Shown here piece by piece: positions 1 to 12,856 of a DNA stretch of 64,000 bases. Made by a program: the position numbers and the translations under genes. The first letter of the stretch is position 1. Each line of letters starts with the position of its first letter. The DNA is taken from assembly GCA_951799445.1 (NCBI GenBank), contig OX637292.1, forward strand, positions 12,527,296 through 12,591,295, given 5' to 3'. The DNA comes from Pseudisothecium myosuroides (Eukaryota > Streptophyta > Bryopsida > Hypnales > Lembophyllaceae). The notes below the pieces were generated by a model, which was given only the letters and a program-made list of their open reading frames with translations, was not told the origin of the DNA and ran no database searches.

Positions 1-2560
1 AGGTCACAATTAGTTGCAATTACTTGAAAACATTTCCAATCCATGCAGGTGTAGTGTCCTGAGTGAACAATGTTGTTGAAACATGTGCATTTTCTTGGTC
101 ACTATCTGATTCTAGCTATAAGTGTGACAAGTGCAAAAAAATAAATTCATTTAGATATTTACAAAAGGGAACATCCTAATTACATAATAATGTTTTGACT
201 AAGCTACTCTATAAGACATCAATAATAGTAACAAGTTTTTTCTTTTTCAATTTTGTTGAGTTTCAAGCTATTATAATAAGCCTAAATGATCATAAGTCAT
301 CAATTATGCAAAATATGTTCAAAGCATCATAAATACAAAAGGAACATTAATTTGGCAGCAACTAGTTCTAACAGACCAATGATATGCTTTCAATTCAATA
401 AAATGAAATTCCTCGCCAAATATAGAGTATATTCTAAACCACATAAATTACAAGGGGTCATATTAATGTGGAGTTTCAAAGATGAAAATGAATATTTGGT
501 TTGAAATCCTACATGCACCACACGAAATGAATGTATTTGATAATTCAATGGAAAGATTCATATCACTGTAGATTAACTGCACTTATACAAACCTTCTCCA
601 ATTGCAACTACTCTTTAATCCTTACTCTTTAGATCTACCGGTAGTTGTTTTACTAGCACAACATGAGTCACAAATGGGACAAGAATTTACATTGAAACTT
701 CAAACTCTAGCACAGTGTTGCATTCTTGAATTAATTTAGAAGTGGATGGATAGGAAATTGCCGTTTCTTCGAAGTCACCACTCTGATCCTGGTCATATAT
801 GAACGCCTACATTTTCCAGAAATATTTTTGAAATAGAAAAATTAAAAATGACATTTGATGAATGGGCAAACTGAAGGATTGTTTCTACTGTAAACTTCCA
901 TCTACCACCCACCCACTATTTGGGCAACGATTCATGGAGCCACCCAGGGATCTCAATTTACGACTTCTAATTTATAATGTTTGAGCAAATTTGGGCAAAT
1001 TTGGGCAAATTTGGACAGACAGCCGCAGATCAAGACCTCCACAGGACAACGAAACCCTACTGTAGAACAATGCGCCTCAAAATTCTTCCGAGTCGTCTCA
1101 CCATCTGCTGCACAGAAATAGAGGTTCAGATCCAGTGGGTCCCTACAGAAAGCACGCACTCGGCTGGGACTAAACCTCTGAATCCACACGCTCTTTAATA
1201 AGCTCTTGAACTTGTAAATAATCTCCAGTCTGTCAACATACTGAAATACAGTAAACGCAAGCACTTCAATCTCCAACTTTGGCCTTTAAGCTCAGCATCC
1301 TCTTGGAAGAAGATCTAAATGTAGAAGCGAGTATAATTGATGATAAGTTACACGCTAATGGAATCTCCCTTCCTAGAAACCTAGCGGCCGTAAATAAACC
1401 CTCCCAATTATAAAGCAACTGAAGTAGTTTCTAAAAAACTTCCTGCCAATTTTATCGCTATAATTATTCAGATAGAGCATCTCCATTGAGTGGGTTTTCT
1501 ACTAACAAATACATGATTATTGTGCAGCACCCCTACCTTGATGGATTGTTGATACTCTGTCCATCTTAGCAGAGAGATTCCTTCTATGCACACTAAAATG
1601 TGTGACCAGATTTATGATGTCCATCAAGACGTACATGCAGATGTATGCGACGTTGATCCATCTTGACTGTCCTGAACATCCTCCAAAAACATCCGGGACA
1701 ACATTATGCAAGACACCTAGATGCTCAAAACAAATGTCGGCAATTAGAAATTACTCTCTTCTTCCTCATGCAATAGTCGAGTGTCTTGATCTCTGCTTTC
1801 ACAAATTCGTGATTGAGCACCTGCTATTAAAGCCATCGATGGTCCAAAGTCAAGGAAATATTTGTTCCTTAAACGAGGTCATGTTTGGCAGAACGTACTA
1901 AAGTAATTTTAGCAGTTAAGAGACGAACAAAGAGCCCATCGTGATGATGAATTGTTTTCTAGTTTAAATTTCACCAACAGCAGAGGATTTTACGGGACGA
2001 AAGCTTCTTGAAGCAGTTGGTATGAGCATGGGCAAAGTTCTTATTACCGTCCTCAACTACAGAAATTGTTGAAGTAAATTCATCTCTCTCATATCTAACT
2101 GAACGAAAAATGGCATTGCCTCTTATTCTCCTGTGCACACAAAAACGATCCAAAATTTCAATGTTGGAGTCGAATTCTGGCACAATACCAAACAAAAAAA
2201 CAGCAAGGGATAAATTTGGATCAATTCTGCTCAAAAACTATCACAGCAGGTAGAAATCCAATATGGTAAGCACGGGGATATATTCGTTCCAAGATCTACG
2301 ATAAACAGTTCATAGATCAACCGTCCAAGATCTACGCAATCCCAAGACTTCCAAGGCGGACGCCAGTGCTACACTTTCACTTTCACTTTCAGTCTGCTTG
2401 GGCGAGGAACAATTTCGTCTGTTTCCCCGATGAATCAATCGCAACTACCGTAACTCTGAATCCGATTTCTCAAGTGAGCTACAAAATCTTGCATGCGGAG
2501 ATTTTGAGTTTCGGTAGCATTCTCAATTTGGGGAGCAATTCGATCTCAACGGCGAGCGCA
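1..2560. other. Intergenic stretch, no gene supported
   Basis: No open frame here has family-like content. On the minus strand at about 1990-2240 there is an open stretch with a plausible acceptor (TTTGTGTGCACAG) and a possible donor (GGTAATAAG), so a divergent transcript facing away from the MOSC gene is conceivable. I recognise no protein in it. Just upstream of the MOSC gene, near 2373-2391, is a short TTTCAC-type hexamer repeat in what is probably promoter or 5' leader. Confidence 0.4.
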
Positions 2561-5500
2561 ATGGCGGTGACAGTGAAGGCGTTGTACATTTACCCTGTGA
2601 AATCGTGCCGCGGAATTGCTGTTCCGCACGCTTCTATCGCTCCCACAGGTACTAGTTAGGGATTGCACTTGTTTTGGAGTTGATTTGATTTGAGCATTTT
2701 AGTAGTAGAATTGAAGGCACTGTGTTTTTCAAGAGTTCGGAAAAGGTATCTGCATTCGGAAATCATAATGGAATGAAGGTTTTCGGCGAAGAAGTAGTAT
2801 TAGAGTGCTTCGTTTGTGTTTGTGATGCTGTTGTGTTTTTTCACAGTCCGCAAAAATTAATTTAAAAGTAGAGGCTCCGTTAAACATACAGGTGAACTTT
2901 GATTTGCTCCATTAACCAAACACATAATCTGTTTTAGAGTCAGGGTTGGAGGAATATTTTGGATTCTTGAATGGGTTTGTGTATATTTGATACATTTTTG
3001 TTCATTGTGATTCTCTTTGCAATAAACTCTACAGTGGTGGCTAATTGTTCCCGAGAGCTTCTTTTATGGAAATTGGGCAGAATTCCCTCTTCTATTTATC
3101 TGGCTAAAATTTGTGCAGAACATTTTGTTGTTGATTTTTGCTACGATCCCCTATCAATCTTGTAATGTATGGCGTCCAATTATCGCTCTTGAAAGTTTGC
3201 TGATCTATGGGTTTAAGGTTGGAGGCTCTAAATCTGTCTCTTAGGCTAATTTAGTAGAGGGATTGATGTTGAATTTCCCAAAGTACAACTATTAGATGAG
3301 AGACTATTTGAACGCCATGAGTTTCAACTTCAAATTATCTATCTATCTTGAGGCTCCAGAAATTACAAGCTCAATTGCTATAATCATCATGAGCTGAATT
3401 TTGTCGTCGTGCTTGTATATATATTTTTATCCTACTCCATCATGAATGCTGAAAAGCTAAAAGTGTGGTTAATGAAACTCCTACTGTACAGGGTTTAAGT
3501 GGGATCGGCAATGGATGGTAGTGAATGCCAATCGGCGGTTCTTGTCGCAGAGAGCTGTCAAGAAGATGGCGCTCATTGAGGTCTCACTACCAGAGGAGGC
3601 TCTCGACTCCCGCTTGGGGTCTGTCGCTCCTGACGCAACTCTTTGTGAGTTTTTGTCCCTTTCTTTTTTGATGCTTTCATAAGTCAAGTCTTTTAGTGAC
3701 ATGATCTTTTCTGTGACTGTCTGATACTGCAATGAAGTGAATGCTCTCTTGTTAGCATGGATTTGGGAAAGGACGTGGCCAAATAATTTGCAAGTTAGTG
3801 CTAGTGAAATCCAATCTTAGAATCTTGAGGAGTATGTCGTGGTTGTCCTATTCTCAAATTTTTAGTTGTCTTCTCTAATTGCGCTTGGTAATCATGATGT
3901 TAGTCAAAGTTTTTGAATTTAGAATTCAGCACCGCACTTTGAATCTTGAGCATAAATCTGTGCACTTCTCATTTGTTTCATATAGAGCGGGTTGTTAGTA
4001 TAGATAAGGAGGGTTAGCATTTTGAAGTTCTAATCCTCCTCTCTCCCACTGAGACTTTTGCACCTCAGCTTCAAAATCTTGCATTGGAATTACGGTGTTC
4101 ACTCATTCACTAGAAGTAGCATATTTTTATTGTTATTTTGGTGGAAGGCATAAGAACACCGGGCATGGAGCCGCTGTATATTCCCCTTGTGCCCCAATAC
4201 CCTCTGGAGGAGGTCGAGAACGTGACATGTTGGGAGTGGTCAGGAACGGCCCTTTCTGAAGGAGAAGAAGCAGCAGAGTGGTTCACCAAGTATATTGGAA
4301 AAACTGCAAGTCTTGTGCGCTTTGACAATCGTAGGCTCCCTCTATACCTTCTACCTATCTATAAATTATTTCATTCCAATGCTCAAAACCCCTCTTGCAA
4401 GGTATGCCTCTTCAATACATTTAGGAAGTGCGTTTGTGATTTGTGCAGAGAATACTGCGAGATCAACAGATCCGAATTATGCAGTGGGTCATAAGGTTTC
4501 ATTCAGCGATGGCTATCCGTTCCTTCTTGCATCACAGGTGAGGCATATGCTAGTTAGTTTTGGACGATTCACTATTCGAAGGGAAAGCCTGCTGATCTGA
4601 CCTCGGTAATCTCGTTTTGGAAATTTTTAATAGTTTGTTGTTCCTGAAGAAGGTCGTTTTTTGGAGGGCACAGGCTTCTCTAGATGCTGTGAACGAAAAA
4701 CTTCCTGCTCAAATTCCCATAGATCGCTTTCGCCCCAAGTAAGTCTCTCATGGCCTTGGCATCATTCAGCACTAATCTGTGGATTTTGGATCTACACTGA
4801 TGACCTTGTTCATTTAATCTGTCACTGTGAGCATTGACGAGAATCTTGTCTCGTCCTTGGAGCTCGCCGTTATGCATGTGAAGAATGTGTCTGTTCACAT
4901 TTATCTGAGCATCATACTCATCAATTTCTAAACCTGGCTTGTAATTTTTAGCATCTTTGTGGACGGCTGTGAGGCTTTTGCTGAAGATAAGTGGGGCACT
5001 TTCCAAATTGGCGATCTTCAGTTCCATGGGGTGAAGCTGTGTGCGCGTTGTACGGTACGGTGATGGAACTCAAATCAACTGGGCTTATTCAACCAAATCT
5101 AAAATAGAATAGTCAATGTAACATTTAAAACATCATTCTAATATTCAAATTGTAGTTCTGATATGGATTCTTCTTTCCGTGGATGTATTTTGCTATCTTC
5201 CCTAGAACTTCCCAATAGGTTTATTTCAACTTTAAATTTATACTTGGATGCGACAACACTTGGAGTTAAGTGATGGCAGTTTGGGGATTATGTGATCATT
5301 GTGATGCATAATGGATATAGGCGTTGCATCAACCCAATGGTCTCTGGATATATATACAAGGAATGAAGCCGCTTGCCATTGCCATATGAAGTTCCTATGA
5401 CCTGAAGTGTATAAATACTGCCCTTGATGCTAATGAACTTCATATGAATTGAATGGGCGTTTCTGCTTTTAGAAAAGAACAAAAGCTAAATTTTTTTAAA

Positions 5501-6244
5501 AGTCCTAACATTCAGGCTTCTTTTACAAGTTCAGTAAAATTTCAATAAAAATTATTATGAAATTCATATGAATTAGCGATGCATTAAATGTGCATCTACT
5601 GTGCAGTATGAAGTAGAATTAGGGGGAAATTGAGATGTAAGGCAGCAAGAATCCCCAACGAAATTCTGACAGAATTGAAGCTTGGTCGGTGATCATGAAG
5701 TTCAATCAGCACATTCCCAAAAAAGGTTTTGACAGTGCTTACATGTGTGGTGATAAAAGGGCCTTTACTGCTGGAAAAAAAGTTCGTGCTTTTTCCTTGA
5801 TTTGTTCGTGTTTCGTGATTTGGAGAGTTCGCTTGCTAGTTGATCAGGTATAAGAACTTGTTGGCATGCCTTACAGATTCCAACGATCAATCAGCAAACA
5901 GCTGAATCGGGGAAGGAGCTTACTCTCACATTGAGATCGTTTCGCAAAGGCACACTTCTGGACATCCCGTCTATGAAAAATGAGGTGATGGATCCAATTT
6001 GCTATTGGAAACTTAGCTTTGTTGTGGTTTGACATAAATGCACATCTTTCCTGCAAGATAATTGGCGCCCATTTTATTTTCACAAGCTGGTGCTCAATCT
6101 CGCTTCATTAGAATTGTGATGTGGCAGGTGTTCTTTGGCCAGAATGTCACTTGTGAAAACAAGGGTTTGCCGGTGAATGGGATTGCTCCTGGTGATGTGG
6201 TGAGGGTGTTGAAAGCCGTTCCCATCTCGCAGATCATGTTGTGA
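2561..6244 (+). CDS. MOSC-domain protein, mARC / Moco-sulfurase-C-like, 8 exons
   Basis: Predicted molybdenum-cofactor enzyme of the mARC/MOSC family, which in eukaryotes reduces N-hydroxylated substrates with cytochrome b5 partners, usually at the mitochondrial outer membrane. I rebuilt exons 2561-2648, 3492-3644, 4148-4330, 4449-4537, 4674-4738, 4952-5054, 5877-5984 and 6128-6244. All junctions are GT-AG, phases agree throughout, and the sum is 906 nt (301 residues plus stop), a normal length. The N-terminal beta-barrel opens with YIYPVKSCRG (residues 9-18). The DPNYAVGHKVSFSDGYPFLL stretch and the LCARCTIPTINQQT stretch are family hallmarks; C226 matches the cofactor-binding cysteine. The start is the only in-frame ATG; the upstream open frame lacks one, so no transit peptide is supported. 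The family is secure; the substrate is unknown. Confidence 0.93.
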
Positions 6245-7290
6245 ATCAGAAACAATCATGATCTTGTTACATTCTGCTCCTGTATTGTAAAGAATTACTG
6301 ACATCATGGCTGTAGAGTTTAGTGCTGTATTGAAATGCAGATGCAATATTGGGAAAGATTTATGTTGCCTCGTAGTTTATCCTTAAAGGACGAAAGTCCC
6401 GGAATAGTTTTTTTCCGTGATGTCAATTTTTTTAGTAATTTTTTAAAGCTTTTTTTTAAGCTTGTGGGAACGTACAATACTAGCTTTCTATGGATATAAT
6501 TTTTTATCACAATGAAGGCTCTGGAGAATGTGAGTGCCCCTCTTGACAAGTTGTGTCCAACAAGAATAACCTCCAATTTTCATCAATGGAAATACCCTCT
6601 GAAATCCACTACCGCAATTAGAAGGAATAAACGCATAACCTTAGGATACATTCATGTGTAAAGATACGGGATTCGGACATAACGATTCTTGCTCTGCCAT
6701 TTGCGGGATTGTTACCCAATTGGGCACAGCGCACTTCTTCTTTTCACAACGAACTACTTCCTTTGCAGATTGTTGTGGAGTTTTGGAACAGGATTCTGAA
6801 ATCCTTCTCTTCTCCTGCGGACCAACTAGCTCTGACATCTCCTAATGCGATTCCCAGGCATTCAAGATTACAAGAAGTGTGATAATCACAAGGTTCACTA
6901 TAACTACTACAACGAGGACTCAAGTTCTCGCTATTCAAGTGCGATGAGGGCGTTGCAGACTCGATCAGCGAGAGTCCACCCTAGCAGAAAATCCGCAAGG
7001 AAGAAGACAATTCCTTTTCACAGAGAACCTCAATACTATAAATTTCACCAGGTGCGGGAGGTTGAGGACGAAAAGCAAGGAATACGGAGAGGTATGTACC
7101 AATCGAAGCGCGCAGAGCGTCTGTTTAAACTAGACATGCACGGCTGCTAACACGGACACTAAAAGTGCCGGTAGATGGGATGTACATCGAAACGACGACG
7201 AAGATCAAAGTTTTCCATAATTCTGTTCGGGGTAAATCCTCTCTTAGATACAATACCCTGGCCCTTTGACTTTGAGTGTTGTTACTGTTT
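6245..7290. other. 3' flank of the MOSC gene and unassigned sequence
   Basis: About the first 120 bases are probably the 3' UTR. An open frame at 6845-7150 (+, 101 residues, basic, Ser/Arg/Lys-rich) and frames on both strands at 6640-6845 are more GC-rich than the surroundings. None has a recognisable domain or splice context that I can defend. No transposon ends are visible. Confidence 0.35.
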
Positions 7291-7554
7291 TTACATAAGT
7301 GAAAAGCATTACCCTATGCTCGGGTTAGATTTGTTAAAAAATAGTTCAAAATATAATTATATATGGCATGTAATGAAATTTTCAAAAATTATAGCCTGGC
7401 AGATTTGTTTGAAATATGTAGAAATGTTAATGAAGATAATTTGAATCTTTTAAAAAACAACTAATGAAAAATGATAAATGATAAATAATATACATACCAA
7501 GGTGATTGCCTTATAAGTGTAAAAAATCCATGCAATACATAAACTTACTAAGCT

Positions 7555-7765
7555 TGGTCCTTTTTGCGGCCGGGTGAACTCACCCCTTTGCTTGTCCTCC
7601 TGAAAGTCATTCCAAAGGTGTATACCCTTTGTAGCTAATTTGGGACCTTTTGATTGCAAATATGAATTCAAAATTTGCAAATTTTATAATGCATGGGAAA
7701 TAAAAAATTTCAGTGTTTTCCCTTGGGGATGAGCGAGGGGGTCAGTTCACCCTAGCTCTAAGCCT
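7555..7765 (-). repeat. Degenerate relative of the 265-bp CAGGGTG element
   Basis: The ends GGGTGAACTCACCCC and TCAGTTCACCCTAG and the core TTTGCAAATATGAATTC (reverse of the core in the elements at 12593 and 50103) show a decayed, inverted member of that family. The boundaries are approximate. Confidence 0.45.
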
Positions 7766-8129
7766 GACTCCTACATTACAACAAGTAAAAGCAATTCGAC
7801 ACTGAAGCTTGCTTGTAGCACTGCAATAAACTTAACTTAGTAAGCTTAGTCACGAACTGCCTGCATCATGCCAACTGAAGACAGCTGACCCCAGGTGAGC
7901 CTCTGACAGCTGACCCCTTCAAGTTTCGATAAAGCTTGCCTGAGGCCCTTGTGCTAAAGTCCAAGCAATAATTCCAAAGCTCATAAATCGAAAATTTGAA
8001 ATTTCTAAATGGGGCTAACAAAAGAGAAATTCAATGAAAAAAAAAGATTTCACACAAAGTATGACGAATCTGACCCCAACATACGGTAGTTATAAGCACT
8101 ACAAAATTGAAGGGTATACAATAATTGTC

Positions 8130-8770
8130 AAGCGAGGTACATTAACCCTATAAGGACGGGCCTATGACCACTGATTTCAAGCCTCAACTGTCATCACTTA
8201 GTTTGCTGCCATTTTACAACCAGATATGAATGAAAATTTCTAAATTTTTTTTCCAGAGATGGAGTCATATGTCCACTATAAGTTACATAGTATAAAATTT
8301 CAAATTTTTTGGAGAAAATTTCAAATTCTTTTAAGATAAAAATGAAGAAAATTCATATCAAATACAAAATATACTAAAAAAAAATTAGATTTTCACCATA
8401 GATGTTCATTATAGTGTAGAACATCATGGTGTAAACCAAAGTTATTGTGTCACTCTAAAATTAGAAAATCAACAAACTATGGTTCTAGACCTAAAGTTCA
8501 TATTGCTATAAAATATTAAAATTTATGAATTTTTCATAATTTTCAATTGGAGTAGAGACTACACTTTATTAGCTTCACTTCATTAGTTGGAACCAAATTC
8601 AAAAAACATCATTATTATGGCTTAAATTCACATCAAGAGAATATAGTAAGAAATGGCCAAGATACACTACAAGGGTGATCCGTGGATTGAACATCTTCTT
8701 CTTCAACAAGACCCTAATAAGGAACTTTGCAATACTATATATAAAAAATGTACTCAAGTACCCTCCAAAT
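8130..8770. repeat. Dispersed repeat, copy 1 (partner at 40385)
   Basis: Matched by 40385-40985. Shared landmarks in order are the GGGCCTATGACCAC-like start, AATTCATATCAAATAC, GTAAACCAAAGTT and CTACAAGGGTGATCCGTGGA. No terminal inverted repeats or open frame were seen. In the duplicated block this segment is placed differently in the two copies, so it probably moved on its own. Confidence 0.5.
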
Positions 8771-8955
8771 AAATAAATTGGATGAAAAAACAGTTTTTCC
8801 CATCCTACAGTGTCAAATGAAGTCATCCTTTAGACACTAAGCGTCCACAACAACACTACAGGGTTAAGTTGAACACAATGGACTTTTTTTCTGTCATTTT
8901 GTCTCTGTCTCTAGCATATGCACCACACAAATCACAAAGTCAAATTCTCATTTAA

Positions 8956-9485
8956 TCCCTAAGCGCTCAAATGACCATTTTTTGGTTGTTGCCCGACTTT
9001 GGGCAGTTTTTGGGGCGGAAAAGCAATTTTTTTCAATTTTTTTCTTTTTTTTTCTTTCAAAAGATTGGGTTGTCTTTCAATATTTATATTCAAAATTAAG
9101 ATTACTACAAATTATAAGAGAAATAGCACAAAGTGTTTAGAATTTGCCTAGTGTTGAAAAATTTATTATTTGGGGAAAGTGTTGGTATTCTAATTAGTAG
9201 ATCTTATGCATTTTTTTTCACAAATCAATAGAAACCACAATTTTGAACAATAAAAAAAAATCAAATGCTAAAAATAGAAATTGTATTTTTGGTGAAATTT
9301 TGAAGTTACATCTTCAAAATTCATTTAAAGAGAATCTAAAAATAATTTTATAATTTTGACCGTATGGATATTTTCTATTTTTTGTGCTTCACATTATCTT
9401 CTTTGATGCAAACTTCAAAAAAGTTATAGAACTTATATTTTATAACACATTTGTGTTTTGGTTGAACCCTTTGGGCTTTTAGGGG
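8956..9485. mobile_element. TTAA-flanked element, copy 1 (530 bp, internally deleted)
   Basis: Bounded by TTAA at 8952-8955 and 9486-9489. Ends are TCCCTAAGCGCTC and GGGCTTTTAGGGG, imperfect inverted repeats of the family consensus. Shorter than the usual 921-946 bp. The other duplicated block carries a single TTAA at 43821-43824 at the matching point, so this is an insertion with TTAA target duplication. Non-coding. Confidence 0.75.
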
Positions 9486-9593
9486 TTAAAAAAACCCAAT
9501 TCAAGCAATATAATTTGTTTCACTTTTAGATTCTTCAAGTCTCTCATTATCACATACTGTTCTTGAGAGCAAAAATTCCAACCCCAAACAACC

Positions 9594-9724
9594 GATATCT
9601 TGTTAAAATGACGGTATTCCTGACACTTTCACATTTAGACCATGTAGTCTGAAATCTATATCTGTCTTAGAAATGAATGGAAAAATGGTGTGTGGAATAC
9701 CACTATTTTAACAAAATTTCCCAT
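9594..9724. mobile_element. Small MITE with TTGTTAAAAT ends
   Basis: About 130 bp with inverted ends TTGTTAAAATGACGGTATTCC and GGAATACCACTATTTTAACAA. Absent from the matching point of the other duplicated block. It shares the internal phrase GAAATCTATATCTGTC with the larger element at 24282-24470, so the two are related. Non-coding. Confidence 0.65.
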
Positions 9725-11564
9725 GAATGCTTTCTCTTGTTTCAAAAAAAAAGGAAATTCATGCCATAAAAATGTCAGTGTTTTCAATCAATTGATTAGG
9801 TAACCACACAAACAAACTCATCCTTGCTCATAATCATATTTACAATTGAAGAATATCAACAATGCATTACACTGAGATTAATAGCCAGGCAATAACAATG
9901 TAAAATTGCAAGGGATAAGGAACTACTTCGACAAATACAAACCCTAAGCTCTAGTTCAACTACGTTGTGGAGCAGCAACTTCGATTCACAGGAACAGAAA
10001 TGCAATATTCAGACCCTAAGCTAATCATCCCTAGAAGAGACACTTTTTCATCTCCCGCTTCCTCAAACGTCAAATGAAAAAAACTTCATGACGTTATGAG
10101 CAAACTTAAGAGAAATGCAACCCCCAGTGGTTTTGTAATTTTCCAATACAATAGCAATATATTACAAATTTTCAAAGTTGACAACATAGAGTTGCCTATA
10201 CTTAACACTAGACTTATCTTTAATAGACCCCCTTGAAGCACTAAATATCTCAATTGGTTGCTTCTCAAAAGTTGTGATGGTTCTAAGTCTTCAAAGTATT
10301 CATTTGACGTCGTTTTCTAGGTTTTGAAGAACCAAACATGTCTCTTTAAACCTTAAGAGCTTTTAATCATCCTAAGACAAACTCAGTTTTGCACCATTTT
10401 ATCCAAGGTCATGGTTTAGGGTCTTGTGATGCCGTTACTTTCTCAACACAAAGGGGTTTTCTTTTTAAACGATTGGAACACTTTATTCCACCGCAAGGAA
10501 AACACAACAGCCGAGCAACCAAATGGGGTTGCTGGACAAAGAGGTCACATAATTACTCAACACAAAGTTTATAAGGGCGTTTGCGACACAAGATATTTTC
10601 CTCTTCCATCTTTCTTGTTTTCCTCTTCTTTTTAGGTTCTGTACAAGACTTCAGTCTAGCGTCCTTGAGAAGCAAGAAACTTTCCACTTCTACTGCTATC
10701 TAAGCTACTTATTTGGACTAACGAATAGAATTCAGTGGAACAAACATAGGCCCTCTTTACTTGTTCCGCTCTGAGAACTTTCAAGCTTCAGGAAAATAGG
10801 CTAACCTATTGGCCCTTCCATAACATTCCATAACATTCGGTAGCTCTAGAGTGATGGTGTGGTATATTCCACACCCCAACAATGCTCCATTAGTAGTTAC
10901 TGATAAAATTAGACAGGTGGAGGATGTAGAGGCACACCATCACTGCAGAACCAAGGCAACATCAACACATGCTACTGAATGGTATGTTCAGATTTGCGAC
11001 TTCCACCTCTTTCAATTGGACTTGCTTTAACCAAGTCGGCTACATCATCTCAACTGTTGACCTGCCGATTCATTTAGAGTTGCAATGACACTTAGTATCC
11101 TGAGAGCAATCCCCACGACTTACTTTTCTTTGGGAGAATACGGTAATCAACATTAATAACCCAGAACACCTTGGTGATGCTTTCACCTGCTAAAGTTTCA
11201 AAAGCCGAGATAAAAGAGTCATGTGAGCTTTCATGTTTGTGGTCACCTTCAGTCTTTAACCTCATGATGTTCATAAGCATTTACGATTTAGATGTGTAAT
11301 AACAGGAGTATAGGCGCTAGGAACATTTAGGTAGAAAGAAAATTCTTGGCACAAAACTGCTGAGTGGACTCCAAAATAAGCACTCAAATAAGGCAATTGT
11401 ATAAACGTGATCCGCTTCTTCAGGACCCGACTCATCTGAAAAGAGACAAAATCTGTAAGCATATGGAAAATTATGAAGAACTCAAATTTTACTTAAATTT
11501 GAAGACTTGAAAGGTGATTATTGTAGAATGATTCATTTGTTACATTTAGGAGAGGCTATCACTA

Positions 11565-11752
11565 CACTAAATAGGGGTATTGAGGGGACCAAAAAATTAA
11601 AGGGACTTATCTTGGAAAACTGTAGATGTTTGAAACATGATGTACAACCCCCGGACATTTCAATAACTATTGATGTACAGAAAAGATAGATATTTATATA
11701 GTGTGAAATGTCGATTAATTAGTATGGGTCCCCTTAATACCCCTATTCAGTG
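11565..11752. mobile_element. 188-bp MITE with TA target duplication
   Basis: Ends CACTAAATAGGGGTATTGAG and its inverse (CTTAATACCCCTATTCAGTG) form inverted repeats of about 25 bp with two mismatches, flanked by TA at 11563-11564 and 11753-11754. The matching site in copy 2 (around 48745-48764) has no insertion and aligns base for base across the junction, with AA where the TA target was. Non-coding. Confidence 0.8.
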
Positions 11753-11839
11753 TACAACTCTATCACTATCATTTTTTGTCTGTCATTTGTTTTTTTGAAA
11801 AAGCTCAAATCGACATTCAATAGGGTACTTGTATATTTT

Positions 11840-12130
11840 TGTGTGTTCCATTTGCTGTGTTCAAAGCACGCGCAAAATGCTAAGAATCGCAATTACTCCT
11901 TACGACACAATAATGATCATCACAACATCTTCATTTTACAGCCAATGTGGACATTTGTTATCGAGCATCTGACCTCAGAGCTTGTCATAAATTGGTTGAC
12001 TCTTACTTTGCCAATGTGGTCAAGATATTGACCGGCCTCATGAGGAAATTGAGTTCCGCTTCCAGGGGAAGTGAACAAACATGTCCGCTTCTCCAGCTTT
12101 CTCCACTTCTGTCCACCTTAATTTGTATGC
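11840..12130 (+). other. Coding-like stretch shared by both duplicated blocks
   Basis: In copy 1 (11840-12040) and copy 2 (48845-49040) the same reading is visible: SKHAQNA, then YRASDL.ACHK, then VDSYFANVVKILTG. Amino-acid similarity is kept, but frame changes and stops break it. I do not recognise the protein. It could be a decayed exon carried inside the duplicated block, or chance conservation of recently copied DNA. Confidence 0.3.
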
Positions 12131-12592
12131 GATCAATTGCTTGTGTGGCACATTATTGTACCATACCTTCATCCCCAATCCAACAATGACAAACCTGGTG
12201 AATTTGCTGTTGGAATGCTCTCTAATTGATTATAGGAATTCTACATTTTACTACATTAATTCTGAATAACATTCTTTCCTTAAGTGCTTTCTAGCACCCT
12301 AAACACAAACCGCAAATGTGAAAATTTGGAGCACAATCAAATCGAGAAGGAATTCAGATCAATCAGTAGCAAGATAGAATGGTTTGATGTGCAGTGATTG
12401 GGAATATCATTGATCAGAAACAAACTACTATGGAGTATTAAATTACCAACCTAAGATAAGATGAGTCAAACTTTGTGACTGTTTTGGCTGGTGGCTTTGT
12501 ATTTTACTTCTTTGCAATGAGATTCCGTTTCATTTGTGTTAAAAAAATTAAATTAAATTAAATTGTGACTGTGTGCACGTTGTCAATAGGGG

Positions 12593-12856
12593 GGGCGTTA
12601 AACCCGTCCCACAAAGTGGGAGCAGCATGCTGGATTTACCGCGGGGAGAAAACGCAGGAAGTTTTTAATTTGCCGCACATAATAAGATTTGTAAATTTTG
12701 AATTCATATTTGCAATCAAAGGCTCCAAAGTAGCTAGGCGGGGTTTAGAACATACCCTAGAGACAGTACAAAATAGGGGGCTTTTTTAATACTTTTACCC
12801 CCCAAGAACACAAAATTCACCTTATCAGTTCTACTTCGTGAGACAAGTTTAACGTC
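12593..12856. mobile_element. CAGGGTG-type MITE, copy in block 1
   Basis: About 265 bp with long inverted ends: GTTAAACCCGTCCCACAAAG on the left and its inverse-like CTTCGTGAGACAAGTTTAAC on the right. A second inner pair surrounds TTTACC and AAATTCACC. The core AATTTTGAATTCATATTTGC is kept in all members. Present at the same place in copy 2 (50103-50372), so it was there before the duplication. Non-coding. Confidence 0.7.

Noticed and set aside
2366..2560. In-frame N-terminal extension of the MOSC gene as a transit peptide
   Set aside because: The open frame upstream begins without an ATG. The ATG at 2561 gives the usual family N-terminus.
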